This document shows, one piece after another, positions 42,535-51,349 of a stretch of 60,177 nucleotides of DNA; position 1 is the first letter of the stretch, and every line of letters starts with the position of its first letter. Made by a program: the position numbers and the translations under genes. The stretch covers positions 1 through 60,177 of the forward strand of contig PKXJ01000019.1 in assembly GCA_003132305.1 (NCBI GenBank). Reading direction: 5' to 3'. Source of the DNA: Acidimicrobiaceae bacterium. Lineage in GTDB: Bacteria; Actinomycetota; Acidimicrobiia; Acidimicrobiales; RAAP-2. A model generated the notes under the pieces. It was not told the origin of the DNA. It saw nothing but the letters and a program-made list of their open reading frames with translations, and did not search any database.

Positions 42535-43452
42535 ATGCGCCGCGCCGTGAACTTAGTTCTCTCTACTCTTTTGATTCTCGCCTTGATCGTGGCGGCGTAC
42601 TTTGCGGGGCGAACCGCGTCGGTCATCACGCCGGTCAAGTCGACGGGGACGGCGCACGAAGCTTTCTACCTTGCTATCGGTGGATCCGCGTCGACCGGGA
42701 CGCAACCGACCGGCGTGGCGACGCACAACGGTCACCGAACACTGGTGGGCTACGCCGACGATCTCGTGATGATTGAGAAGATGAGAGGCGTCTCGTTGGA
42801 CCTCTGGCACGTGGGCTGTCCGGGCGAGACGGTGCAATCAATGCTCGATACCGTCAAGGGTGATCGCTGTTACACCCCGCCCACCACGCAACTCTCCTTG
42901 TCTCTTCGCTACCTCAAACGCCACCACGGTCTCCCTGGTGTGGTCACGATCGACCTAGGCCTTAACAACGTTCGACCTTGCCTTTCACACCTGACCGTCG
43001 GCGAAGCCTGCGCCGCCCAGCAGACCGCCCTCGTGGTTCAGGATCTTCCGATCGTTTTGAAGGACTTGGCCCAGGCGGCGGGTCCGCGGGTCCGCTTTAT
43101 TGGTCTCGAGTACGAGGACCCCTTCCTCGCTGACTACCTCAACGCCATCGCCGGTCCAGAACTTGCCACCCAAACACTGTTCGCCATGGATCGTTTCAAT
43201 GCTGCTCTGCACGAGGTGTACACCGCCGCGAACGTGTCCGTAGCGAATATTCCAGCGGCGTTTAAGAACGATGACAGCACCCGCGTCACGATCGACAACG
43301 TGGGCGTCATCCCTGAGAACGTCATCGAGATCTGCCAGTTAACGTGGATGTGCCAACCGCCGCCCTATGGACCTGATGCTCACCCGAACAATGAGGGGTA
43401 CATGGCGATCGCCGAAGCCGTCGCCGCGAACTTGCCAAAGTCCAACTGGTAG
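42535..43452 (+). CDS. Membrane-anchored SGNH/GDSL-like hydrolase
   Basis: The 305-aa product starts at ATG 42535 (MRRAVNLVLSTLLILALIVA); a GTG at 42436 would add 33 basic residues. One N-terminal anchor or signal helix is followed by SGNH blocks. Block I is YLAIGGSASTGTQPTG (GGSAS where GDSxS is usual), the block III-like segment is TIDLGLNNVRPC, and block V is GPDAHPNNEGYMAIAE (DxxH). The Ser, Asn, Asp and His positions are kept. It probably acts as an extracytoplasmic esterase or lipase. Four or more cysteines suggest disulfides. Confidence 0.8.
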   Translation: MRRAVNLVLSTLLILALIVAAYFAGRTASVITPVKSTGTAHEAFYLAIGGSASTGTQPTGVATHNGHRTLVGYADDLVMIEKMRGVSLDLWHVGCPGETVQSMLDTVKGDRCYTPPTTQLSLSLRYLKRHHGLPGVVTIDLGLNNVRPCLSHLTVGEACAAQQTALVVQDLPIVLKDLAQAAGPRVRFIGLEYEDPFLADYLNAIAGPELATQTLFAMDRFNAALHEVYTAANVSVANIPAAFKNDDSTRVTIDNVGVIPENVIEICQLTWMCQPPPYGPDAHPNNEGYMAIAEAVAANLPKSNW

Positions 43453-43506
43453 GTCGATTGGCGCTTTTCTTAGCGTCACGGGGGCGCCGTATGGTCGAAA
43501 CGAGCC

Positions 43507-44235
43507 TCAGCCCCCCGGAATGACTTTGGTGGAGGAAATTGTCGACGTGGGAATCTTCACGCGGACGGTCTCTCCCCACTTGGTAAAGGTCGTGTTGCTC
43601 TTTCCGGATGACGTCGTGACGGCGTCTTTCAGCGGGAGGGTCCTCGTTCCCGCGGAGATCGTCATGACGGTCGAGGTCTTTGGTTGGCTGCTCGTGGCCT
43701 TCACGGACCAGCTGAGTTGATATCCGTTCGTCTTCTTATCCCTCTTGGCGAGAAGGGTGGTGCCCTTCAGCGCGGGCAGCAACGACGCGAACGTCGTTCC
43801 CGACGTCAAATTCGACTTAAAGGTTTTGTAGTACGTGGACCCCTCTTTCATCGACATGGACGACTTGCCGATCTTCTTCTGTTCCGCCGCCGTCATCTGC
43901 ATCAACGTCACGAGGCCCGTCTTGCTTCCGCTCAAGTAGGCGTACTTTGGGGTCACCGTGATCGTAAATTTCTCGTTGCCCGACACCACGGTCTCGGTGC
44001 CACTCGTCGTGCCTATGTCGGCGACGACCGAACTTTCGGTTTTCCCTGAAAAGGTGGACACCACGACGTGCACGCCGCGTTCCTTCACGATCGCGGACTT
44101 GGCCGCCTTAATGATTGAGGCGACCGTCGGATTCGTCACCGACGCGTGCGCCGCCAACGGAGCGCCCACCACCAGTGCGCCCGAGAGGAGCGCGAGCGAG
44201 GACAGATGAAGAGCAGTACGTCGAAAGATAACCAT
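43507..44235 (-). CDS. Secreted protein of unknown function, LolA/LppX-like size
   Basis: The 242-aa protein has a signal peptide (MVIFRRTALHLSSLALLSGA, cleavage near AAHASV). The mature domain is Thr/Ser/Lys-rich and beta-strand dominated, with VHVVVSTFSGKTESSVVADI early and later KFTITVTPKYAYLSGSK. The alternation of long strands and a Met-rich helix recalls LppX/LprG/LolA-type lipid-binding folds. There is no lipobox cysteine, so it would be soluble outside the membrane. The function is unknown. Confidence 0.75.
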   Translation of the reverse strand: MVIFRRTALHLSSLALLSGALVVGAPLAAHASVTNPTVASIIKAAKSAIVKERGVHVVVSTFSGKTESSVVADIGTTSGTETVVSGNEKFTITVTPKYAYLSGSKTGLVTLMQMTAAEQKKIGKSSMSMKEGSTYYKTFKSNLTSGTTFASLLPALKGTTLLAKRDKKTNGYQLSWSVKATSSQPKTSTVMTISAGTRTLPLKDAVTTSSGKSNTTFTKWGETVRVKIPTSTISSTKVIPGG

Positions 44236-44315
44236 GGCGTAAATCTTAGGGGGGATTGACCTCGCGCCTTATTCAGCAAGGACTCGTCCGCCCCGGGGGA
44301 TTTCTTAGTGACGAC

Positions 44316-44747
44316 TTAGAAACAGGCCGCCAGTTCAAAGAGGAACTGCTGCATCGTTCGAATGTCCTCCAAGAGTTCCGGGGCCGCCGATTCGAGTTTT
44401 TCGTCGCTCAAGATTCCATTCACGACGGCCGTTGAACGAAGCGCGACTTGAAGAGTACTCAGCCACGCCCACGCCTCGGCGTCGGTCAAATACTGTTCCT
44501 TCAGCGTCATGACCGAGAGCTCGGCGTTCGTCGCGATTTCGTTCTGCCGAGCGAGCGACGAGAGTGGGTCGTCGTCGTCACTGCTGGGATTAATGGGCGC
44601 GTTCAGCGAGAGATGCCACTCGTGGCCGGGGTCGCGTTCGGCCGCCAGTACGTGGGCGAACACCTCGCGAATGACGCCTCGTCCGGCGTCGCTGAGACGG
44701 ACTTCGATCCGGCCGTCTCGTCGTCGAGTAAAGAGTTTCCCGGGCAC
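44316..44747 (-). CDS. DUF2017 family protein
   Basis: GTG 44747 overlaps the clpS stop by one base, giving 143 aa: VPGKLFTRRRDGRIEVRLSD, then AGRGVIREVFAHVLAAERDP, then a helical C terminus with AWAWLSTLQVALRST. DUF2017 genes regularly follow clpS in Actinomycetota, as here. The role is unknown, though the constant pairing suggests involvement with Clp proteolysis. Confidence 0.85.
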   Translation of the reverse strand: MPGKLFTRRRDGRIEVRLSDAGRGVIREVFAHVLAAERDPGHEWHLSLNAPINPSSDDDDPLSSLARQNEIATNAELSVMTLKEQYLTDAEAWAWLSTLQVALRSTAVVNGILSDEKLESAAPELLEDIRTMQQFLFELAACF

Positions 44748-45052
44748 TAGGCGTCTCGCTCCACGGTGGCTTGCAACCCCGCCACCTGCAGTTTCACGCA
44801 GTACGACTCGGCCCGTTCGCGCTGACCCGACCACACGTTGGCGCGACCCTCGTGATGGACGGTCATCATCAAGTGCGTGCACTTATTGTTCGAGTAACCA
44901 AAGATTCGCTTGAACACCACGACGACAACGGTCATCGGGGTTACCGGATCGTTCCACACAATGACGTTCCACGGTCGCTCGGTAATGACTGAGACCTCAG
45001 TTTCAACGTCACTCTCCGTCGAAGAGGAACGAAGGGGCATGACCGGCGGCAT
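44747..45052 (-). CDS. clpS: ATP-dependent Clp protease adaptor ClpS
   Basis: Start ATG 45052 (AGAGAG upstream) gives 101 aa. The core PWNVIVWNDPVTPMTVVVVV contains the N-D pair at the N-degron pocket. FKRIFGYSNNKCTHLMMTVH then HEGRANVWSGQRERAESY is the canonical ClpS helix region with the MxxVH motif. It hands N-end-rule substrates to ClpC/ClpA. It is coupled to DUF2017 downstream and divergent from the DUF2236 gene. Confidence 0.92.
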   Translation of the reverse strand: MPPVMPLRSSSTESDVETEVSVITERPWNVIVWNDPVTPMTVVVVVFKRIFGYSNNKCTHLMMTVHHEGRANVWSGQRERAESYCVKLQVAGLQATVERDA

Positions 45053-45131
45053 CTCTCTAGTGTCGCAGACGACTGGACGGATTGAAAGAGGCGCAACGTA
45101 AAGTGTCAGTGGAAACTTTAAGGAGAACACC

Positions 45132-46037
45132 TTGATCGCCACGTGGTACCGCGACTCGCTTCAGCGACTACGCCAACGCGCGAACGTCTCGATCCGTCGC
45201 GCCGCCGGTCTCTCGAAGGACCCCCCGGCGCGCTGTGATGATCCGAAGGTGGCGTACAGCGACGTCCACGGCGTCACGCGGATCGTTCACGGGGACTTAC
45301 CTTCAATGTTGGTGGGCGGCGTCGGTTCGCTCTTCTTTCAGATGCTGCACCCGCTCGCGATGGCCGGTGTCGCGCAACACTCTCGCTACCAAGACGACCC
45401 CTTCGGACGACTACTGCAGACGGCCAACTTCATTGGCGCGACGACCTTCGGCTCAAAGGAGTCAGCTCACGTCGCCATTGAGCGCGTGTTGAACGTGCAC
45501 CAGTTCGTCCACGGCGTCGGGGACGACGGCCGAGCGTACGACGCCAACGATCCCCATCTTTTGTTGTGGGTGCACTGCACTGAACTCTTCATGTTTCTCA
45601 ACTCGTACCAACGCTTTGGCGCCCAGCGTCTCAGCGACGACGAAGCCAATGGCTACGTCGCGGAGATGGTTCACGTGGCGCTCGACATCGGCGTGCTGGA
45701 CCCGCCGCGCACCGTGGGCGAACTCAACGCCGCGCTGTTGACGTTTCGCCACGAGCTCCGACTAAGTCCCGACGGCGTAGTCGCGCGTGACTTCATTACC
45801 CACGGCGTGGCGAAGAGTCGCTCGCAGCGTTTCGTCCACCGACTACTCGTACGCAGCGCCTGGTCGTTGCTTCCCCCGTGGGCACAGGAGCTCCTCGGCG
45901 TGCGCACGAGTGCGCTCATCGACCGCCTCATCTACCGTCCGGCCACTTCGCTTCTGTCGTTTCTCTGTCGTCTGGCACTACCCCCGACGCCGCGTCAGGC
46001 CACGATCGTGAGTCCTCCGTCGACCACGACGATCTGA
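45132..46037 (+). CDS. DUF2236 / MpaB-like oxygenase family protein
   Basis: The 301-aa protein starts at TTG 45132 with AAGGAG eight bases upstream. The family signature SMLVGGVGSLFFQMLHPLAM, then the GVAQHSRYQDDPFGRL loop, then THGVAKS are present. The His residues in MLHP and AQHSRY and the later LLLWVHCTELF fit the haem-binding environment proposed for latex-clearing protein/MpaB-type oxygenases. The substrate is unknown. The 3' end overlaps the convergent SDR gene by 43 bp. Confidence 0.85.
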   Translation: MIATWYRDSLQRLRQRANVSIRRAAGLSKDPPARCDDPKVAYSDVHGVTRIVHGDLPSMLVGGVGSLFFQMLHPLAMAGVAQHSRYQDDPFGRLLQTANFIGATTFGSKESAHVAIERVLNVHQFVHGVGDDGRAYDANDPHLLLWVHCTELFMFLNSYQRFGAQRLSDDEANGYVAEMVHVALDIGVLDPPRTVGELNAALLTFRHELRLSPDGVVARDFITHGVAKSRSQRFVHRLLVRSAWSLLPPWAQELLGVRTSALIDRLIYRPATSLLSFLCRLALPPTPRQATIVSPPSTTTI

Positions 46038-46720
46038 CCCGTGACGTACGAGGTCGTCGCGAGCGCCACGATGACGTCAGCCACGTCGTCGGGCGTGCCA
46101 CTTCGTCGAAGCGGCGCCACCGAACGCACGTACCCTCGTACGGCGTCCCAGTCTTCGGTCCAGGGAGTGTCAATGAGTCCCGGCGCGACGGCGTTCACCC
46201 GCACTTCAGGCCCGACGACTTTGGCGAGCAATGTCGTTAGATGATTCAACGCGGCCTTCGACGCGGCGTAGGGAATCGACGAACCCGTCGGTCGCACGCC
46301 AGCGATAGACGAGACGTTCACGATCGATCCCCGGCTCTCCTTCAGCGCGGGCATCGCGGCGACGCAGAGCTGCCACGTGCCAAAGACGTTGACGTCAAAG
46401 ACCTCACGCCACACGTCAACGTTGGCGGCGACGAGATCGTGATGCGCAATGACCTTGGTCGCGCCCGCGTTGTTGATGAGCACGTCCAACTGACCGCAGC
46501 GCTCAAGCACCTCACGGATCAGACGCTGGCAGTCTTCCGCGACGGCGATATCGCCTTGCACGTAGTAGGAGCCGGGGGTCGCTTCGGCGAGGTGTTCTCC
46601 CGCCTCGATACTGCGCGCGGAGTTAAAGACCACGGTGTCGCCGCTCTCCGCGAAGCGCTTCGCCGTCGCGAGCCCGATGCCGCTGGTCGATCCGGTAACG
46701 AGAACGACGCGCGAGGTCAC
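45995..46720 (-). CDS. Short-chain dehydrogenase/reductase
   Basis: The 241-aa protein starts at GTG 46720. The NAD(P) motif TGSTSGIGLA, NNAGA, the catalytic Ser in VNVSSIAG and the Tyr/Lys in PYAASKAALNHL are all present. The end QIVVVDGGLTIV is classical. It follows the aldose-epimerase-like gene by two bases, so both are cotranscribed and may act on a sugar or polyol. The exact substrate is not predictable. Confidence 0.92.
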   Translation of the reverse strand: MTSRVVLVTGSTSGIGLATAKRFAESGDTVVFNSARSIEAGEHLAEATPGSYYVQGDIAVAEDCQRLIREVLERCGQLDVLINNAGATKVIAHHDLVAANVDVWREVFDVNVFGTWQLCVAAMPALKESRGSIVNVSSIAGVRPTGSSIPYAASKAALNHLTTLLAKVVGPEVRVNAVAPGLIDTPWTEDWDAVRGYVRSVAPLRRSGTPDDVADVIVALATTSYVTGQIVVVDGGLTIVA

Positions 46721-46722
46721 GG

Positions 46723-47631
46723 TTACTTGCGCCTAAGACGCCACGAACCGGCCCAGTGCTGACCCGGTTCCAAGACAACGACGTCCTTGCCGCTGCGCAG
46801 GGCGTCGGGTGGACAGGTCATTGGTTCTATCGCCACCGACGTGCGTCGACGGCCCTTCTCCAGTTGATCACCGGTGTACACCTGAAAGTACGGAAAGTTG
46901 CGATCGACGCTGAGTTCGATCTCGCCGCCGTGAGCGTCTTCGAGCGTGGCCACCGCCAGCCCTGTGTCGTCACGCACCAGTTCGGTGTACGTCACGTCGA
47001 GTTCGTGACCACTGAGTGACTTGCGTTTGGAGAAGTCGAGTTGATGACCCGCGAGCGGGAGAATTTCGCCGGTCGGCAGTTGTCGATCGTCCACCGCGAC
47101 GTAAGCCCTGGCGGGAACTTCCAGTTGCGAACCCTCGATGGTCGTCGTCGTGACCGCAAGGTAGGGATGGAACCCGACGCCGAAGGGAATTGGAACCTCG
47201 TCGCAGTTAGTGACGGTCGTCGTGACGGTCAGACCGAGCGAGCCGAGATGGTAGGCGACGCTGATCTCACTCAAGAAGGGGAAATCTGGGGTTGGATGGA
47301 GCAAGAGCGAGAGGACGCAGCGGTTTTGATTGACGGCTTCGATTCGAAAGGGTCGCCATCGAACCAGACCGTGGGAGGCGGTGGCGTGTTCGACGTCATC
47401 GATCGTGGACCGAGCGACGCGTCCGGAGAACGTCCACTCGCCGTCGCCGATGCGATTGGGCCAGGGGAAGAGTACTTGGCCGCGCGCGTGAGTGGGAACT
47501 TCTTCGCCCGCGAAGCCCTCGACGACACTGACACCACCCTTTACAAAAGTGCGAAGCGTCGCGCCCACTTCAGTGATGACGGCACGTTGATCACCGTGCG
47601 CGATCGCGATCTGTTCACCCGAGGGCAGCAT
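46723..47631 (-). CDS. Aldose 1-epimerase-like (galactose mutarotase fold) protein
   Basis: Start ATG 47631 (MLPSGEQIAIAHGDQRAVIT) gives 302 aa; the open frame further upstream is antisense to surE and ignored. Substrate and catalytic residues of the fold are visible: LFPWPNRIGDGEW, His in ASHGLVRW, His in GVGFHPYLAV and the general base Glu in SVAIEPMTCPPDAL. The reaction would be anomer interconversion of a hexose. It is first in an operon with the SDR gene and divergent from surE. Confidence 0.88.
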   Translation of the reverse strand: MLPSGEQIAIAHGDQRAVITEVGATLRTFVKGGVSVVEGFAGEEVPTHARGQVLFPWPNRIGDGEWTFSGRVARSTIDDVEHATASHGLVRWRPFRIEAVNQNRCVLSLLLHPTPDFPFLSEISVAYHLGSLGLTVTTTVTNCDEVPIPFGVGFHPYLAVTTTTIEGSQLEVPARAYVAVDDRQLPTGEILPLAGHQLDFSKRKSLSGHELDVTYTELVRDDTGLAVATLEDAHGGEIELSVDRNFPYFQVYTGDQLEKGRRRTSVAIEPMTCPPDALRSGKDVVVLEPGQHWAGSWRLRRK

Positions 47632-47688
47632 CAGTTGGTTTGCTTTCTTTTCACTGGTACGTAACTTAGGACAGTTAGGGTTCGAGGT

Positions 47689-48540
47689 ATGCGACTTCTC
47701 CTCACGAACGACGACGGCGTCCTGGCCCCGGGCATGGCGGTGTTGGCCCGACGCGTCGCTCGATGGATGGACGAGACACCCTCGGGCGAGGTGCGTGAGG
47801 CGATCATCGTCGCGCCCGATAGGAACTACTCGGGCATGTCCTCCGCCGTCGGAGACGTCTTTGATCGCCCGACGGTGAAGTACCGTCGCCACCGCATCGC
47901 GGACGCCGAGTCCATCGTCGCCTACGGGCTCGAAGCACCACCCGCACTGTGCGCCATCCTGGGCGCCCTGGGCAGTTTCGACTTCCAGCCCGACGTCATT
48001 GTCTCGGGGATCAATGCCGGGGCCAACGTGGGCCGAAGCGTCCTGCATTCGGGCACGGTGGGCGCGGTCTTGACGGGCGCGCAACTCGGCCTCTCGGGAC
48101 TCGCGGTCTCGGTGCAGTGGGGTGAGAACGTGCACTACGACACCGCCGGGGCCGTCGCCATTGAGGTGCTCGACGAACTCTTTCACGCGCCGTCGCGCAC
48201 GCTACTCAACCTCAACGTGCCCAACCTGCCGGCCTCGGAACTGAAGGGCGTGCGGCGCGGGCGCATCTCAATGGCTGGTCTCATCAAGGCGGCCGGACCC
48301 CTCGCCGGGGGTGAGGCGCTGAGCGACGAGGGCGAACTGCCCCTTCGTCTCGGTGCGGCGACTCCCGAACTGGGCGACGTCAGCGATGAAGACGCCGACG
48401 AAGACGGGGCGCTTCTCGTGGCGGGTTACGCGTCACTGACGCCCATTCGTGGTCCCCACGAAGACGATGACCCCGGCCTCGACGAGCTAATGCACAAAGC
48501 GCTCAAAGCGATCACGTACCACTTAGAACGATTGCGCTAA
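47689..48540 (+). CDS. surE: 5'/3'-nucleotidase SurE
   Basis: The 283-aa protein begins MRLLLTNDDGVLAPGM with the metal-binding Asp8-Asp9. APDRNYSGMSSAV supplies the Ser-rich loop, and VIVSGINAGANVGRSVLHSG contains the conserved Asn and the SGTVGA segment after it. SurE dephosphorylates nucleoside monophosphates. The acidic insert LGDVSDEDADEDG near the C terminus is unusual but does not disturb the core. Its 3' end overlaps the convergent arfB by 4 bp. Confidence 0.92.
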   Translation: MRLLLTNDDGVLAPGMAVLARRVARWMDETPSGEVREAIIVAPDRNYSGMSSAVGDVFDRPTVKYRRHRIADAESIVAYGLEAPPALCAILGALGSFDFQPDVIVSGINAGANVGRSVLHSGTVGAVLTGAQLGLSGLAVSVQWGENVHYDTAGAVAIEVLDELFHAPSRTLLNLNVPNLPASELKGVRRGRISMAGLIKAAGPLAGGEALSDEGELPLRLGAATPELGDVSDEDADEDGALLVAGYASLTPIRGPHEDDDPGLDELMHKALKAITYHLERLR

Positions 48541-48971
48541 TCCTCGAGCGGACGGCGACGCTGCACTTTGAGCCGGCCCCGAGCCTTCTTCTCATCGACT
48601 CGACGAATTTTCGCGCCCTTAGTGGGTTTCGTGGCACGTCGCGGCGTGCGCGGGGCCAGCGCCGTCGCGAGTTTCTCCGCCAGTTGTTCGAGTGCGGCCG
48701 TGCGATTCTGTCGTTGGGACCGAAACCGGCTCGCGCTCGAGCGCACGACGGGTCCCAGAGTGTCGCTCACGCGTTGCTTGTCGGCTTCACTCAAGACGTG
48801 TGACTCAGTAACGTGAAAAGTTGCCACGACGCGCGTGAGTGACCGGTTGGCGTGTTGTCCGCCCGGTCCGCCCGAAGTGGTCACACGAATTGCAATCTCC
48901 TCGGCGGGAATCGTCAGGCGAGATCGAATCGACAAGGAGCCGTCATCGTTGGCCCGCCGGCCGCCCGACAC
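48537..48971 (-). CDS. arfB: ArfB-type peptidyl-tRNA hydrolase (ribosome rescue)
   Basis: The 144-aa protein starts at GTG 48971; a TTG at 48935 is possible. SIRSRLTIPAEEIAIRVTTS then GGPGGQHANRSLTRV holds the catalytic GGQ. The basic tail (ATKPTKGAKIRRVDEKKARG then RLKVQRRRP) is the ArfB extension that enters the empty mRNA channel. It releases peptides from stalled ribosomes. It starts just downstream of the thioesterase gene stop. Confidence 0.92.
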   Translation of the reverse strand: MSGGRRANDDGSLSIRSRLTIPAEEIAIRVTTSGGPGGQHANRSLTRVVATFHVTESHVLSEADKQRVSDTLGPVVRSSASRFRSQRQNRTAALEQLAEKLATALAPRTPRRATKPTKGAKIRRVDEKKARGRLKVQRRRPLED

Positions 48972-48974
48972 GGC

Positions 48975-49805
48975 CTAGGGACCACCCGGTAGACGCACCA
49001 TAGCGATCTGCGACGACGACGCGACGAGTTGACCGGAATCGTCGAACAGTTCACAGCGCTGGTCGAGCAGACCGTCCGCGATGACGACTGCCCACTGACG
49101 CGCGCGCAGCCACTCGCCCACGGGCACGCGATGCACGAACGACGAGAGTTGCAGCGTGGGCACCCAGCCCGAGGAGCCGAGTGGCAAGGTCGACGGAGGC
49201 AGGGCGTCACCGGCGAAGAGCAGACTCCACGGATTCCACGACGCCTCACCGTCGTTCAGTCGAAGCCATCCGCGCACCTCGCCTTGGGAGGAGAGTTCGC
49301 CGCTCCACCATCCCGTGCACGACGGGTCGAGCCGCAGGTCCACGACTCTCATGATGTTGATCCCTTCGCTTCCCGTTGACTGACGACACTTTTCGAGCGC
49401 GTCCATGACGGGCGTCACGGCCGATTGGTAGCGAACGGACGAGTCGTCACGAAGCGTGCCGAGAGTCACGAGCGACTCCGTGGAAAGCACGTCGTCTTGA
49501 AAGAGTCCGACGTTGGCGAAGGACACGCCGCGTCCGACGCGACGGACCACCACTCGAAGCTCGGCCGCACCGAGACTCGGCGGGTTCACGAAGTTGGTCG
49601 TAATCGCCGTAACGTGCTGGTGCGTCGCACCCTCGTCGCTCGCTCCGGCGAGCGCGCCACTGGCCATCACGCACTGCAAGTAGCCGCCGTGGGGGTGTCC
49701 AACCACGGTGTAAACCGGCGAGAGGGTCGCGGTGAAACGCCCGGCGCCCAAGGGTTCTACGGACGCCGCGCCGCGCAGCGCTCGCCCCTCGTCAGCAGGG
49801 TCCAT
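48975..49805 (-). CDS. Acyl-CoA thioesterase, TesB-like double hotdog
   Basis: The 276-aa protein contains two hotdog units. The first has VVGHPHGGYLQCVMASGALA and the second SSGWVPTLQLSSFVHRVP. The ending DGQ-like segment DSGQLVASSSQIAMVRLPGG is typical of the TesB/4HBT_3 family. It probably hydrolyses medium- or long-chain acyl-CoA. It is divergent from mmsA. Confidence 0.85.
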   Translation of the reverse strand: MDPADEGRALRGAASVEPLGAGRFTATLSPVYTVVGHPHGGYLQCVMASGALAGASDEGATHQHVTAITTNFVNPPSLGAAELRVVVRRVGRGVSFANVGLFQDDVLSTESLVTLGTLRDDSSVRYQSAVTPVMDALEKCRQSTGSEGINIMRVVDLRLDPSCTGWWSGELSSQGEVRGWLRLNDGEASWNPWSLLFAGDALPPSTLPLGSSGWVPTLQLSSFVHRVPVGEWLRARQWAVVIADGLLDQRCELFDDSGQLVASSSQIAMVRLPGGP

Positions 49806-49867
49806 GGAGCAACCTTAACGAACAAAAGACTTCAAACAGTAGATTGGCACTGCGAAAGAGGTCTCCC

Positions 49868-51346
49868 ATGAGAACAGTTCCCCACTTCATTAACGGCGTG
49901 CGAGTCGAAGAGTCCGGCGACTTGAACGTCTTTAATCCCGCCACCGGTGAGGTCACCGCGCGCGTTCCAATCCCCTCACCCGCGTTCATCAATAACGTGG
50001 TCGACGTGGCCACGAAGGCGGCCGATGAGTGGGGTCAGTCGACGCTCTCGAGGAGAACGAACATTCTCTTCTCGCTTCGACAGTTGCTCGTCGAACACAC
50101 CGACGAACTCGCCGCACTCATCACCTCCGAGCACGGTAAGACGCTCGCCGACGCCAAGGGCGAGATCGCGCGTGGACTCGAAAACGTTGAGTACGCCTGC
50201 GGACTCATCGAGCACTTAAAGGGCGGCTTCTCCGATCAGGTGGCCGATGGCGTCGACGTGCACTCCACGCGCGAACCCGTGGGTGTCGTCGTGGCCGTGA
50301 CGCCCTTTAACTTTCCGATCATGGTGCCTTTGTGGATGAGCGCGAACGCGATCGCGAGCGGCAACGTGGTCATCTTGAAGCCCTCCGAGCGTGACCCGTC
50401 GGTCTCCATTCGATTGGCCGAACTCTTTGAGGAAGCGGGCCTACCCCACGGGGTCTTCAACGTGCTCCAGGGCAACGCCACGACGGTCCAAGCGCTGGTG
50501 GAGCACCCCGGGGTCGACGCCGTCAGTTTCGTGGGCTCGACACCCGTCGCTCGAGCAGTGCACGAGAGCGCCAGTAGGCATCACAAGCGGGTTCAGGCCC
50601 TCGGGGGTGCCAAGAACCACATGGTCGTGTTGCCCGACGCGGACCTCGACGTCGCGGCCGACGCCGCGATCAACGCGGGTTACGGCTCCGCGGGCGAACG
50701 TTGCATGGCGATCAGCGTGGTCGTCACGGTGGGCGACGTCGCCGATCCATTGATCAAAAAGATCACCGAACGACTCGATCGCTTAAAGGTCGGACCCGGC
50801 GACGACCCCGCCAGTGACTTTGGTCCACTCATCACCAAGGAACACCTCGATCGCGTGGTGAGCTACGTCACCTCGGCTCCGGACGACGACATCACCGTCG
50901 TTCGAGACGGCACCACGTTGGAAAGTCGCGAGGGCTTCTTCGTCGGACCGAGTCTCTTGGACGGCGTACGACCTGGCACCAAGGCCTACGACGACGAAAT
51001 CTTTGGACCCGTCCTCGGTGTCGCGCGCGTGGCGACGTTCAACGACGCCATCGAACTCGTGAACCGCAATCCTTACGGTAACGGCGTGGCGATCTTCACC
51101 CGTGACGGCAACGCAGCGCGCCTCTTTTCTCGCCACGTCCACGTCGGCATGATCGGCGTCAACGTGCCAATCCCGGTGCCGATCTCGGCCTACTCCTTCG
51201 GGGGATGGAAGGACTCGATCTTTGGCGACGCCCACATCTACGGTCCCGAAGGCTTCGCCTTCTACACACGCGCGAAGGTGGTTACCACTCGCTGGCCCCA
51301 GCCGCCGGAGTCGCAGATCGACCTCGGGTTTCCGACCACGCGTTAA
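49868..51346 (+). CDS. mmsA: CoA-acylating methylmalonate-semialdehyde dehydrogenase
   Basis: Start ATG 49868 (AGAGG upstream) gives 492 aa. The aldehyde dehydrogenase fold is complete: VTPFNFPIMVPLWM, KPSERDPS, FVGSTPVAR and QALGGAKNHMVVLPDADLD. The catalytic Cys lies in GSAGERCMAISV; the ERCMA context with NFP and GGAKNH distinguishes MmsA/IolA from ordinary ALDHs. It converts methylmalonate semialdehyde to propionyl-CoA in valine, beta-alanine or inositol breakdown. No partner genes for those routes are adjacent. Confidence 0.92.
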   Translation: MRTVPHFINGVRVEESGDLNVFNPATGEVTARVPIPSPAFINNVVDVATKAADEWGQSTLSRRTNILFSLRQLLVEHTDELAALITSEHGKTLADAKGEIARGLENVEYACGLIEHLKGGFSDQVADGVDVHSTREPVGVVVAVTPFNFPIMVPLWMSANAIASGNVVILKPSERDPSVSIRLAELFEEAGLPHGVFNVLQGNATTVQALVEHPGVDAVSFVGSTPVARAVHESASRHHKRVQALGGAKNHMVVLPDADLDVAADAAINAGYGSAGERCMAISVVVTVGDVADPLIKKITERLDRLKVGPGDDPASDFGPLITKEHLDRVVSYVTSAPDDDITVVRDGTTLESREGFFVGPSLLDGVRPGTKAYDDEIFGPVLGVARVATFNDAIELVNRNPYGNGVAIFTRDGNAARLFSRHVHVGMIGVNVPIPVPISAYSFGGWKDSIFGDAHIYGPEGFAFYTRAKVVTTRWPQPPESQIDLGFPTTR

Positions 51347-51349
51347 GAC